Part shown: piece after piece, positions 24,189 through 33,356 of the stretch
How the letters are laid out: each line of letters begins with the position of its first letter
How positions within the stretch are numbered: position 1 is the first letter of the stretch
Assembly: GCF_945862485.1 (NCBI RefSeq)
Contig: NZ_CAMAYF010000021.1
Location: forward strand, 1 to 40,280
Length of the DNA: 40,280 nucleotides
Direction: 5' to 3'
Source: Sphingorhabdus sp. EL138
Lineage (GTDB): Bacteria; Pseudomonadota; Alphaproteobacteria; Sphingomonadales; Sphingomonadaceae
The notes under the pieces: model-generated
Seen by the model: only the letters and a program-made list of their open reading frames with translations
Databases searched by the model: none
What the model was told of the DNA's origin: nothing
Program-made: the position numbers and the translations under genes

Positions 24189-26531
24189 TTACCTTTTTAA
24201 AAACAGCTCGGCCATGGCATCAATAATCGCTGCAGCGTCGAGGCGATATGTGCTGTAAAGATCGGGCAAATCCCCCGTCTGACCGAAACGATCCATGCCA
24301 AGCGGACTGACGCGCATACCGTGCACGCCGCCCAGCCAAGACAAAGCGCCGGGCGAACCGTCAATCACCGTCACAATGCCGGCATTGGGCGCCAATATGG
24401 ATAACAAATCCTCGGCATGACTTGTTTGCGCGTCCTGATCTGTCCAGCGTGCAGCCTTGCTTGCCGACCATTCACGATGCAGTACATCGGGCGAGGTCAC
24501 ATTCAAAACACCTAAACTGGGAATATCATCCAGCATTTGATCATACGCGGCCAACACTTCAGGCGCGATGGCTCCTGTAAATATAATGGCCGCTTCAGCT
24601 CCTGCCGCTGGTCGACGCAACCAATATCCGCCCTTCAAGGCATCGGCCTCCCAAGACAAATCGGGACGCTCAACTTGCGCGATTTGACGCGTGCTCAGCC
24701 GCAAATAGACGGAGCCTCCCTCAGGCTTTTGCAAATATTCAAAAGCCCACCGCATGAGTAAAGCGACTTCATCGGCATAAGCAGGTTCAAAATAGGCAAG
24801 GCCCGGTTGCCCCATGCCAATCAACGGCGTGTTGATAGACTGATGCGCGCCACCCTCTGGTCCCAAAGTCAAACCGGACGGCGTTCCGACCAGCAGAAAA
24901 CGGGCATCTGAGTAGCAACCATAATTCAGCGCATCGAGGCCACGGGCAATGAACGGATCGTAAACCGTACCAACCGGAATAAGGCGCGTACCGAAATGCG
25001 GTGCAGCCAACCCAAGTGACGTCAGCAGCAAGAAGAAATTGTTTTCGGCAATTCCCAGTTCAATATGCTGCCCCGCCGCATGTGCCGCCCATTTCTGGGC
25101 GGATGGGATTTTAGCCTCGCGAAATATATCTGCCACGTCGGACCGGCGAAACAGCCCACGCTGGTTCACAAAACCGCCGAGATTGGTGGTCTGCGTCACA
25201 TCAGGCGCAGTGGTGACGATCCGGTCCGCTAGCTCTTCGGAAGACTTTGCAAGGTCAAGAAGGACATTGCCGAATGCCGCCTGGGTTGATTGTACATCAC
25301 CCGACGGAACTGCGAAGCGGCCGGGTACATGTATCTGCGGCGATACGGGTTCTAACGGTTTGGCGGCAAGAACGCTGTCCCCGATGAATTTTTTGAGCCG
25401 GGCTGCCATATTGCCGCCGAGGCCAGCAAATGGTTCCCACTCCTCGCCCGCTTCAATACCCATGGACATACGAAGCTGATCAATCTGACCGGGATTCATC
25501 ATCCCCGAATGATTGTCCTTATGCCCCGCCAACGGCAGACCATAACCCTTGACCGTATAGGCAATGAACAAGGTGGGCCGTTCATCATCGGCACTGTCAA
25601 AAGCATCCATCAAAGTTTCGATGCAATGCCCACCCAAATTGGTCATCAGCGCGGCCAGACCGTCGTCATCAAAACTATCGAGCAGTTTTTTCACATGCGG
25701 TTTGCCGCCAATATCTGCCATCAAACGCGCGCGCCAAGCTGCACCGCCCTGATAAGTGAGAACCGCAAATTCCGCATTGGGGCAATTTTCGATCCAGTCT
25801 TCCAGCGATTTCCCTCCGGGTCTTGCAAAAGCTGCTCGCTGTAACTTGCCATGCTTTAAGGTGATGACCCGCCATCCCGAAGTCTCGAAAATATCGTCAA
25901 AGCGCCGAAACATCCGGTCCGCCGTCGTGCTATCGAGCGATTGCCGGTTATAGTCGACCACCCACCAGCAGTTCCGAATGTCATGCTTATAGCCTTCAAT
26001 GAGGCATTCGTAGATATTGCCTTCATCCAGCTCCGCATCGCCCATCAGCGAAATCATCCGGCCTGCATTGGCCTCGTCTATCGATCCATGCGCGATCAAA
26101 TAGTCCTGAACCAGACTTGAAAAGGCTGTAATCGCCACACCCAAACCGACGGAACCGGTGGAGAAATCCACTGGAATTTTATCCTTTGTTCGCGATGGAT
26201 AGCTTTGCGCGCCGCCAAGACCACGAAATTGCTGCAATTGCTCTAGCGATTGATTGCCTAAGAGATAATGGATGGCTTGCAGCACTGGCCCTGCATGTGG
26301 CTTGACGGAAACCTTGTCATTCGGGCGCAGCGCATGAAAATACAGTGCCGCCATAATCGCCGTCATCGACGCGCAGCTTGCCTGATGCCCCCCGACCTTT
26401 AACCCGTCCCGCTTTGGCCGGATATGGTTGGCGTTATGCACGGTCCACGAGGCCAACCAACGCAGGCGCGCGTCGAGCGTTTCAATTGCTGCTATTTTCT
26501 CTTCACGCTTGTCAGCGACAATATTGGCCAT
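24189..26531 (-). CDS. 2-oxo-acid dehydrogenase E1, AceE/MdeB-like transketolase family
   Basis: Thiamine-diphosphate enzyme of 780 residues, shorter than AceE (about 887). The TPP motif is GDAELDEGNIYECL ending in NCWWVVDYNRQSLD, and the pyrimidine domain has HIELGIAENNFFLLLTSLG, GTVYDPFIARGLDALNYG and LGPEGGAHQS. It resembles homodimeric E1 components such as AceE and MdeB, the 2-oxobutyrate dehydrogenase E1 of the methionine gamma-lyase locus. No E2 or E3 gene is close. I use ATG 26531 (MANIVADKREEKIAAI); the longer frame from 26666 crosses the promoter of the divergent Lrp gene. The MdeB comparison fits the adjoining Lrp regulator, as in mdeRAB. Confidence 0.85.
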   Translation of the reverse strand: MANIVADKREEKIAAIETLDARLRWLASWTVHNANHIRPKRDGLKVGGHQASCASMTAIMAALYFHALRPNDKVSVKPHAGPVLQAIHYLLGNQSLEQLQQFRGLGGAQSYPSRTKDKIPVDFSTGSVGLGVAITAFSSLVQDYLIAHGSIDEANAGRMISLMGDAELDEGNIYECLIEGYKHDIRNCWWVVDYNRQSLDSTTADRMFRRFDDIFETSGWRVITLKHGKLQRAAFARPGGKSLEDWIENCPNAEFAVLTYQGGAAWRARLMADIGGKPHVKKLLDSFDDDGLAALMTNLGGHCIETLMDAFDSADDERPTLFIAYTVKGYGLPLAGHKDNHSGMMNPGQIDQLRMSMGIEAGEEWEPFAGLGGNMAARLKKFIGDSVLAAKPLEPVSPQIHVPGRFAVPSGDVQSTQAAFGNVLLDLAKSSEELADRIVTTAPDVTQTTNLGGFVNQRGLFRRSDVADIFREAKIPSAQKWAAHAAGQHIELGIAENNFFLLLTSLGLAAPHFGTRLIPVGTVYDPFIARGLDALNYGCYSDARFLLVGTPSGLTLGPEGGAHQSINTPLIGMGQPGLAYFEPAYADEVALLMRWAFEYLQKPEGGSVYLRLSTRQIAQVERPDLSWEADALKGGYWLRRPAAGAEAAIIFTGAIAPEVLAAYDQMLDDIPSLGVLNVTSPDVLHREWSASKAARWTDQDAQTSHAEDLLSILAPNAGIVTVIDGSPGALSWLGGVHGMRVSPLGMDRFGQTGDLPDLYSTYRLDAAAIIDAMAELFLKR

Positions 26532-26631
26532 GGCTGTTTTCCGCTTAAATCGAAGCAAGACTTTAGCCAGCACATCCCAGCATGTCCTTGCGTATCCTGA
26601 CGGTAAATGCCATATTATTTGAAAGATTATG

Positions 26632-26657
26632 CTTAAATTATAAAAATTAGGTTTAAG
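26632..26657. promoter_or_regulatory. Candidate Lrp-type operator
   Basis: Inverted arms CTTAAA and TTTAAG enclose a 14-base AT-rich spacer. The site sits immediately before the ATG of the Lrp-family gene and within the shared region with the E1-like gene, consistent with autoregulation and control of the divergent enzyme. Confidence 0.4.
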
Positions 26658-26659
26658 AT

Positions 26660-27142
26660 ATGCCAAAAAATAGCTTAGATGCCATTGACCGCAAGATTAT
26701 CGACTGCCTTCAATCAGATGGCCGAATGTCCAATCAGGAACTGTCTGAACGGGTCGGCTTATCGCCCAGCCCCTGTCTGCGCCGGGTACGCCAGTTGGAA
26801 GCCGATGGCACTATCACGCATTATGTCGCTTTGGTTGATCCTGATAAGGTCGGGCTTTCTGTCACAGCATTTGTCCGCGTGCGCCTTGATCAACAGGATG
26901 ATCGTCATTTGGAAGATTTTGAGACAGCCGTGTCCAGCTTTCCAGAGGTCATGGAATGTTATTTAATGACAGGCGAGGCGGATTATCAGTTGCGCATATT
27001 GGTCGCTTCCTTGACCCAATTTGAGGATTTTCTGCGCCATCGGCTGACCCGGGTGAAGGGTGTTGCCAATGTGACCACCAGCTTCGCGCTAAGGCCTGTT
27101 ATTTACAAGACGTCCGTTCCCACGTTGGAGCCGCGCATATGA
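26660..27142 (+). CDS. Lrp/AsnC family transcriptional regulator
   Basis: Regulator of 160 residues. The N-terminal helix-turn-helix reads LDAIDRKIIDCLQSDGRMSNQELSERVGLSPSPCLRRVRQLEADGTI, and the C-terminal RAM/ligand domain has ECYLMTGEADYQLRILVASLTQFEDFLRHRL. Such proteins sense amino acids. It is divergent from the E1-like gene and upstream of a class III aminotransferase. It therefore most likely controls the breakdown of an amino or 2-oxo acid, comparable with MdeR of Pseudomonas. Confidence 0.94.
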   Translation: MPKNSLDAIDRKIIDCLQSDGRMSNQELSERVGLSPSPCLRRVRQLEADGTITHYVALVDPDKVGLSVTAFVRVRLDQQDDRHLEDFETAVSSFPEVMECYLMTGEADYQLRILVASLTQFEDFLRHRLTRVKGVANVTTSFALRPVIYKTSVPTLEPRI

Positions 27143-27232
27143 CCGCGCGGCGGCAGGCATGTGTGACCCAACTAAAATTTTCCGGACACAACAATCTTTT
27201 CAATCGAGAATGACGGTAATACGGTCGCATAA

Positions 27233-27245
27233 GGGTCAAAGACCC
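27233..27245 (+). other. Small hairpin next to aminotransferase ribosome binding site
   Basis: GGGTC and GACCC around AAA, seven bases before the GGAG at 27252-27255. It could modulate translation of the aminotransferase; the stem is only 5 base pairs. Confidence 0.25.
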
Positions 27246-27262
27246 GTTGGTGGAGTGACGTG

Positions 27263-28579
27263 ATGAAACTGGAAAATGACCCCCTTGCTGCATTTTGGAT
27301 GCCGTTTACGGCTAACCGCGCGTTTAAGACGACGCCGCGGCAGCTGAAATCTGCGAAGGACATGCATTATACCAGCGATGATGGACGGCAGATCCTTGAT
27401 GGAACCGCAGGGCTTTGGGCGGTCAATGCAGGCCACTGCCGCCCCACTATTGTCGAAGCGATTCAGACATGCGCCGCAGAGCTTGATTATGCGCCGCCAT
27501 TCCAACTGGGGCACCCACTGGCATTTGAACTGGCTTCGCGGCTCGCGAACCTCATGCCCGAAGGACTGGACCGCATATTTTTTACCAATTCGGGTTCAGA
27601 ATCGGTCGATACGGCTCTCAAGATTGCACTCGCTTATCAACGCGCGATTGGCCAAGGCACGCGTACCCGCCTCATCGGACGGGAACGCGGCTATAATGGC
27701 GTCGGCTTTGGCGGCATTTCGGTTGGCGGCATCGTCAACAACCGGCGTCAATTTGGCACATTGCTGACGGGTGTAGACCATCTGCCGCACACGCATAATC
27801 TTGAACATAATGCCTTTACGATAGGTAGGCCCGAATGGGGCGCGCATTTGGCCGATAATCTGGAGGCGATTGTCGCACTGCATGGCGCGGAGACCATTGC
27901 GGCGGTCATCGTCGAGCCCATGGCTGGCTCAACCGGCGTATTGGTGCCGCCCATCGGCTATCTCGAAAAATTGCGCGAGATTACGCGCAAACATGGCATC
28001 GTGCTTATCTTTGACGAAGTTATCACGGCATTTGGCCGTGTCGGCGGCACGACCGCTTCAGAAACCTTGGGCGTCACTCCCGACATCATTACGATGGCAA
28101 AGGGCCTTACAAATGCCGCGGTGCCGATGGGCGCTGTGGCCGTGAGCCGCCATATCCACGACGGCGTTGTCGAAGGCGGACCTGACGGCATCGAATTGTT
28201 CCACGGCTACACTTATTCCGGTCACCCCTTGGCCGCAGCTGCAGCCTTGGCAACGTTGGACCTTTACAAGTCAGAAGGTATTTTCGAACATGCAAGTTCG
28301 CTCCACGGCTATTGGCAAGATGCGGTACACAGCCTGAAGGGCAAAAAAAATGTCATCGACATCCGCAACATGGGCATTGTTGCGGCTATCGAACTTGCGC
28401 CGCATTCTGCCGGCGTTGGTAAGCGCGGGATGCAATTATTCCACAAATGCTTCGACAATGGCGTGCTCGTGCGTGCGACAGGCGACATTATTGCGCTGTC
28501 TCCGCCGCTAATTTTGCAAAAATCCCATATCGATGAAATTGTTGGACGGATCGGTGAATTGATAGAAACGGTCGACTAG
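27263..28579 (+). CDS. Class III aminotransferase, beta-alanine/omega-amino acid--pyruvate type
   Basis: PLP enzyme of 438 residues. It begins DPLAAFWMPFTANRAFK, the usual start of beta-alanine--pyruvate transaminases. LDGTAGLWAVNAGH, FTNSGSESVDTALKIALAY (phosphate contact), YNGVGFGGISVGG, VIVEPMAGSTGVLVPP, LIFDEVITAFGRVG (Asp contacting the cofactor) and ITMAKGLTNAAVPMGAV (the PLP Lys) complete the signature. It likely moves an amino group from beta-alanine or a related omega-amine to pyruvate. ATG 27263 has GGAG at 27252-27255. The Lrp-type gene is 120 bases upstream. Confidence 0.93.
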   Translation: MKLENDPLAAFWMPFTANRAFKTTPRQLKSAKDMHYTSDDGRQILDGTAGLWAVNAGHCRPTIVEAIQTCAAELDYAPPFQLGHPLAFELASRLANLMPEGLDRIFFTNSGSESVDTALKIALAYQRAIGQGTRTRLIGRERGYNGVGFGGISVGGIVNNRRQFGTLLTGVDHLPHTHNLEHNAFTIGRPEWGAHLADNLEAIVALHGAETIAAVIVEPMAGSTGVLVPPIGYLEKLREITRKHGIVLIFDEVITAFGRVGGTTASETLGVTPDIITMAKGLTNAAVPMGAVAVSRHIHDGVVEGGPDGIELFHGYTYSGHPLAAAAALATLDLYKSEGIFEHASSLHGYWQDAVHSLKGKKNVIDIRNMGIVAAIELAPHSAGVGKRGMQLFHKCFDNGVLVRATGDIIALSPPLILQKSHIDEIVGRIGELIETVD

Positions 28580-28590
28580 GCCGTGCACGC

Positions 28591-29661
28591 CTAAAGCGAC
28601 AGGACAATTTTCCCGACATGCTGCTTCGTCAAAAACGCTTCCTGCGCTTTGACGATTTCAGATAGGTCGTATGTCGCTGCCACCACTGGCCGGATTTCAC
28701 CACGTTCGATATAGGACACGAGGTTTGGGAACACGTCCGGTTCCAGCACGGTGCAACCAATCAGGCGCAAATCCTTAAGGTACAAAGTCCGTAAATCCAG
28801 ATCGACAATGGGCCCCGATATCGCCCCTGAAACGCCATAACGACCGCCGCGTTTTAGGACATTTAGAATGGCGCCGAACTGCGGGCCGCCAACAATATCT
28901 ACCGCAGCGTCGAAATATTCCTGTCCAAATAAGGCAGTAATATCCGAATCACGCGGAACCACCCGAGACGCGCCCAATGACTGAACCATTTCTGCCTTTG
29001 CGTCGGCGGCCATGGCGATCACCTCAGCACCACGCCTTTTGGCAAGTTGTACCGCGGCGGAGCCAACGCCGCCCGACGCGCCAGTGATCAACACGCGTTC
29101 CCCCGCCCGCAAATCAATACGCGTCAGGATATTTTCGGCGGTGCCATACGCACAGGGGAAGCTCGCCAGTTCAACGTCAGATAACGCAGAATGCACGCGA
29201 TGCGCATGGATGGACTGTACGCACGTATAATCCGCAAAGCCGCCATCGACTTCGGAACCAAAATAGAGAATGTCGAAGGTGCTAGCGCCACGAAAAACAG
29301 GTTCAACCAACACCCGTTCACCCATGCGCGCTGGGTCAACATTAGCGCCCACCGAGACAATCCGGCCACAGGCATCAGCGCCTTGAATACGCGGAAATTG
29401 AAAGGCCGCACCTGACCAGCCATCATCGCCAGCGCCGTCTATTCCAGATGCGGCGCCAGCGTCTGTGGCTTCCGCCACCGCCTTTGAATACCAACCGATG
29501 CGGGTGTTGATATCGGTATTATTGACACCAGCTGCGGCAACGCGGATCAAAACATCATTCGGTCCCGGTATAGGCACCGGAACGTCGTCCCGAACATCCA
29601 GCCTGTCATAGCCACCATGGCCGGTCAGCAAAACCGCGCGCATGTTGGCGGCTATTGTCAC
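28591..29661 (-). CDS. Zinc-independent alcohol dehydrogenase/quinone oxidoreductase-like (MDR family)
   Basis: MDR-superfamily reductase. The GroES-like half has DVLIRVAAAGVNNTDINTRIGWY, and the Rossmann half has AGERVLITGASGGVGSAAVQLAKRRGAEVIAMA. The catalytic-zinc Cys of classic alcohol dehydrogenases is absent at GVNNTD, as in quinone oxidoreductase-like members. GTG 29661 overlaps the stop of the Rieske gene (GTGA), and ATG 29643 is an alternative. It is the last gene of the four-gene operon. It might oxidise or reduce an intermediate of the amine pathway; the substrate is unknown. An insert rich in Gly/Ala/Asp (ATDAGAASGIDGAGDDGWSG) is unusual. Confidence 0.86.
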   Translation of the reverse strand: MTIAANMRAVLLTGHGGYDRLDVRDDVPVPIPGPNDVLIRVAAAGVNNTDINTRIGWYSKAVAEATDAGAASGIDGAGDDGWSGAAFQFPRIQGADACGRIVSVGANVDPARMGERVLVEPVFRGASTFDILYFGSEVDGGFADYTCVQSIHAHRVHSALSDVELASFPCAYGTAENILTRIDLRAGERVLITGASGGVGSAAVQLAKRRGAEVIAMAADAKAEMVQSLGASRVVPRDSDITALFGQEYFDAAVDIVGGPQFGAILNVLKRGGRYGVSGAISGPIVDLDLRTLYLKDLRLIGCTVLEPDVFPNLVSYIERGEIRPVVAATYDLSEIVKAQEAFLTKQHVGKIVLSL

Positions 29662-30908
29662 TCGGCGCGTTCCAGCCCGAATTGGTTGAGATACCACTTC
29701 TGGAAGTTAAGCACGCTGCCTTCCTGATCAGAATAGCGACCGGGACGATAGCGGCTGGACATGATACCTTCCTGATTGTTTTCGGTGATGACTTTGTCCT
29801 GCGTCGTTGTGGCATGATAGCCCCAGATCATCTTTTCAATGTCAACTTCCGCCTCGGTCGCGCGTCCATCGACCAGCCAGATCATCTCAACATCAGTGGC
29901 CAATGCGCCACGCGGGGTGAATTGGAACAGGATGGCAAAATGGTCATCCGCAACAATCTGGCTAAATGGACTGAAGCTGAGGTGCATCCGTCCGCCATCC
30001 GCTTTCGTACGCTTGCCCATCAGCGGCGCTGGCGCAGAACCATCTTGCGTCTCCGAGGCCCAGCCGTCTTTGTTCATGCGTTGCATCAGTAGGCGCAGAT
30101 GGCTGCTATCGGGTGCATCATCAATGGTACCAATGGGCCGGCCTGCGGCAGCGGCGCTTTCTTCCCAAGCCTTTAACTTTGGCGCGAAGTCAGCGATTGC
30201 GTCCGCTGGACCGGAACTTGGGCCAGCGCCTACGGCCACGATAGATTCAGATGCATGCATCGAACAGAATTCTGGATGCGATGGCACACAATGATAGCAT
30301 TCAAAGAAATTCTCGACGACGAGTTTCCAGTTGGCTGTCGTGGGGTAGCTGCCTGCATGCGCGATCCGCGCGTCGGCAAATCCATGATAATCGAGAATGG
30401 CACCCATGTCGCCGAAGGTAGCGTCAAAATCGACAGGCTCATCCTCGCTCATATTGATGAAGATCAGGCCGTGGAACACGCGGATATGGCATGCGAACAG
30501 GCTGTTTTCCGCCTTATCGAAATCCTCCGGCATCAGCCGCGCGGAAATCAGCCGCCCATCAAGGCCAAAGGTCCACGCGTGATAGGGGCACACCAGACGG
30601 GGTGCGTTGCCGCTTTCCGACTGGCAGATCGTCGATCCACGGTGGCGGCAAACGTTGAAGAACGCGCGGACGCTGTCGGCATTTTCACGAATGACGATGA
30701 TCTGCTCATTGCCAACCCGAAACAGGAAATAATCGCCCTTGTCGGGGATACGCGACACATGGCCGGCTAGGAGCCATTTCTGGCTAATGACTTGGTCGAA
30801 ATCCGCCTTGAACACCGCATCGCTGGTGTAAAATTCCTGATCAAAGCTGTATCCCATCCGCGTTTGCGCGGCGAGCCGTTGCATGGTGCCATGTGAAGTC
30901 TCGGTCAT
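29658..30908 (-). CDS. Rieske-type ring-hydroxylating oxygenase alpha subunit, betaine demethylase-like
   Basis: Oxygenase of 416 residues. The [2Fe-2S] Rieske centre is Cys87-x-His89 and Cys107-x2-His110 (VCRHRGSTIC, CPYHAWTF). The mononuclear iron site shows ENFFECYHCVPSHPEF with His206 and His211. These features and the overall length resemble glycine betaine monooxygenase GbcA and related quaternary-amine demethylases, which release a methyl as formaldehyde. No ferredoxin reductase (GbcB-like) is visible in the window. The start overlaps by one base the stop of the upstream flavoprotein gene (TGATG). Family very likely; betaine as substrate is inferred. Confidence 0.9.
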   Translation of the reverse strand: MTETSHGTMQRLAAQTRMGYSFDQEFYTSDAVFKADFDQVISQKWLLAGHVSRIPDKGDYFLFRVGNEQIIVIRENADSVRAFFNVCRHRGSTICQSESGNAPRLVCPYHAWTFGLDGRLISARLMPEDFDKAENSLFACHIRVFHGLIFINMSEDEPVDFDATFGDMGAILDYHGFADARIAHAGSYPTTANWKLVVENFFECYHCVPSHPEFCSMHASESIVAVGAGPSSGPADAIADFAPKLKAWEESAAAAGRPIGTIDDAPDSSHLRLLMQRMNKDGWASETQDGSAPAPLMGKRTKADGGRMHLSFSPFSQIVADDHFAILFQFTPRGALATDVEMIWLVDGRATEAEVDIEKMIWGYHATTTQDKVITENNQEGIMSSRYRPGRYSDQEGSVLNFQKWYLNQFGLERAE

Positions 30909-33352
30909 CAGATTTTGATCCGTGCATTTGAAGGGTCATAAAGGGGCTTGAGCGACGCGGTCACTGGGAAACGCACACCCGCAATTTCAATTTCATAATC
31001 ATCCGCGCCAATCGGGCCGACAACGCCGCCATCTGCCGCGGTCACATAACCAAGGCCACAGGATGCGCCGAGCGTATGGGCGTACATGCCCGAGCGGATA
31101 TATCCGGCGATGCGATCCCCCTGCCAGATCGGTTCATTATGATAGAGCATGGGATCGGGCGATTTCAGCAGAAATTGAACGAGCTTTTGCTTCAATCCCT
31201 CTTCTTTCTGCTTCACCAGTGCCTCTTGGCCGATAAAGCCGCCGGGCTTGTCCATCTTCACGGCAAAGCCGAGGCCAGCTTCCAAGGGCGTATCTTCATC
31301 GGTAATGTCATGGCCCCAATGGCGATAGGCCTTTTCCACGCGCAGTGCGTTGAGCGCGTGATAGCCGCAATGCTTGAGGCCAAAGGCCGCGCCTGCTGCG
31401 ACAATCTCATCATAGACGCCCGTCATGAATTCGGTCGGGATATAGAGTTCCCAGCCCAATTCGCCGACATAGGTAATGCGCGAGGCACGCACGATGGCAT
31501 AGCCCAGCTCAATTTCCTGACTCGTCGCAAAGGGAAAGGCCTCATGCGACAAATCATTGGGGCAAATCGATTGGAGCAGCGCACGCGCATTTGGTCCCAT
31601 GATCGAGATCACGCCCATCGCAGAGGACACATTGGTCAAAATGGCATGGGCACCCTCTGGGATATGCCGTAACAGCCAGTTGAAATCCTTCGTTTCTGTC
31701 TCGGCCCCAGTGACAATGAGATAGGCCGTCTGCGACAGACGGGTGACGGTCAAATCCGCTTCGATGCCGCCCTTATCATTCAACCATTGGGTATAGATCA
31801 ACTTGCCTGGCGCCACATCAACATCATTGGCGCAGACGCGGTTCAGAACAGCACAGGCATCGCGCCCTTCCAGCCGGAATTTGGCAAAGGAGCTTTGGTC
31901 AAACAGGCCCACGGCTTCGCGCACCGCTTTGCACTCCTCGGCATTGGCCTCAAACCAATTTTGGCGGCCATAGCTATATTCATATTTGGGCGTGCTGCCC
32001 GGTGCGCCATACCAATTGGGGCGTTCCCAGCCAAAAGCCTCGCCATGGCAAGCCCCGGCCGCAACCAATCGATCATGAATGGCGGAACGGCGGACGCCGC
32101 GCGCGGTTTCATATTGCTTGAAGGGATAATGCGTCGCGTAGAGCAGCCCAAGGCTCTCGGTTACGCGCTCGCGCAGATATTTGCGGTTGATCTGGAACGG
32201 CATGTTGCGCCGAATATCGACCGTCCACAGGTCCGCAGGCGGAATGCCGTCACGGATCCAGTCGGCCATCACCTTGCCAACGCCGCCTGCGGATTGCAGG
32301 CCGATAGAGTTTAGACCAGCAGCGACAAAGCAACCCTTCAGCTCGGCACTTTCGCCCAGATGATAGCGCACATCCGGCGTGAAGCTCTCCGGCCCGCAGA
32401 AGAATTTCTGGATACCTGCTTTTTCAAGCGCAGGCACGCGGCGCATGGCATCCATCAACAAGGGCTCGAAATGCTCAAAGCTGCCGGCGATTTCATCAAA
32501 GCAGAAATCTTCGGAAATGCCGTCCATGCCCCATGGTCGCGCATTGGGCTCAAACGCTCCGACGAGCAGCTTGCCTGCATCATATTTATAATAGCCGCAA
32601 TAATCATAGTCGCGCAGCACAGGGAGCGTATTGTCGATCCCCTCTACGCCTTCGAACAGAACATAATAATGTTCGCACGCATGCAAGGGTGCGGCCACGC
32701 CAATGCTCGCCGCCAGATCGCGCGTCCACATGCCGCCGCAGATCACGACATAATCGGCATCAATCGATCCATCATCGGTATCGACACCCGTCACGCGCTC
32801 CCCATTATGGCGGATTTTGGTGACCTTGGTATTTTCAAATATTTTGGCGCCGCCGGTGCGTGCGCCCTTCGCCAGCGCCTGCGTAATATCGACCGCATTG
32901 GCATAGCCATCGCTGGGGATATGAATGCCGCCGACCACGTCATCGACATTTACGATATAGGCGAGTTCTTTGATCTCTTGCGGCGTCACAACATTTACGG
33001 GCAGGTCAAACACCTTTGCCATCGAAGCGCTGCGTTTCAGTTCTTCAAACCGCTCCGCATTGGTCGCCATCGAAATGGAGCCGCACTGGCGATAGCCTGT
33101 GGCTTGGCCGGTTTCAGCTTCTAGCCCGCGATAAAGTTCGCCCGTATATTTAGCGAGCTTGGTCATGTTGATCGACGGACGCAACTGACCCACCAGACCG
33201 GCCGCGTGCCAGGTCGTCCCGCTGGTCAGTTGCTTGCGCTCCAGCAAAACAACATCGTCCCAGCCAATCTTGGTCAGGTGATAGGCAATCGAGCAGCCAA
33301 TAACGCCACCACCGACGATTACGACTTTCGCCTTTTTGGGGAGTTCAGCCAC
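30908..33352 (-). CDS. FAD-dependent oxidoreductase fused to GcvT domain (DMGDH/SARDH-like), second gene
   Basis: Protein of 814 residues in the dimethylglycine/sarcosine dehydrogenase family. The FAD domain has VVIVGGGVIGCSIAYHL and LTSGTTWHAAGL, where His49 is the site of covalent FAD attachment in the family. A central FAO_M region follows, then aminomethyltransferase (GcvT) halves from about residue 440 (NWFEANAEECKAVREAVGLFD) to the C-terminus (SASCGLGYV-like ASCGLGYVTA). The GcvT part usually passes the methylene to tetrahydrofolate. It is four bases downstream of its paralogue and overlaps the Rieske gene, so it is in the operon. Sarcosine or dimethylglycine oxidation is inferred. Confidence 0.92.
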   Translation of the reverse strand: MAELPKKAKVVIVGGGVIGCSIAYHLTKIGWDDVVLLERKQLTSGTTWHAAGLVGQLRPSINMTKLAKYTGELYRGLEAETGQATGYRQCGSISMATNAERFEELKRSASMAKVFDLPVNVVTPQEIKELAYIVNVDDVVGGIHIPSDGYANAVDITQALAKGARTGGAKIFENTKVTKIRHNGERVTGVDTDDGSIDADYVVICGGMWTRDLAASIGVAAPLHACEHYYVLFEGVEGIDNTLPVLRDYDYCGYYKYDAGKLLVGAFEPNARPWGMDGISEDFCFDEIAGSFEHFEPLLMDAMRRVPALEKAGIQKFFCGPESFTPDVRYHLGESAELKGCFVAAGLNSIGLQSAGGVGKVMADWIRDGIPPADLWTVDIRRNMPFQINRKYLRERVTESLGLLYATHYPFKQYETARGVRRSAIHDRLVAAGACHGEAFGWERPNWYGAPGSTPKYEYSYGRQNWFEANAEECKAVREAVGLFDQSSFAKFRLEGRDACAVLNRVCANDVDVAPGKLIYTQWLNDKGGIEADLTVTRLSQTAYLIVTGAETETKDFNWLLRHIPEGAHAILTNVSSAMGVISIMGPNARALLQSICPNDLSHEAFPFATSQEIELGYAIVRASRITYVGELGWELYIPTEFMTGVYDEIVAAGAAFGLKHCGYHALNALRVEKAYRHWGHDITDEDTPLEAGLGFAVKMDKPGGFIGQEALVKQKEEGLKQKLVQFLLKSPDPMLYHNEPIWQGDRIAGYIRSGMYAHTLGASCGLGYVTAADGGVVGPIGADDYEIEIAGVRFPVTASLKPLYDPSNARIKI

Positions 33353-33356
33353 TAGA

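Noticed and set aside
24189-28579. Complete methionine gamma-lyase (mdeRAB) locus
   Set aside because: No gamma-lyase gene is present; only regulator and E1 components resemble that locus.
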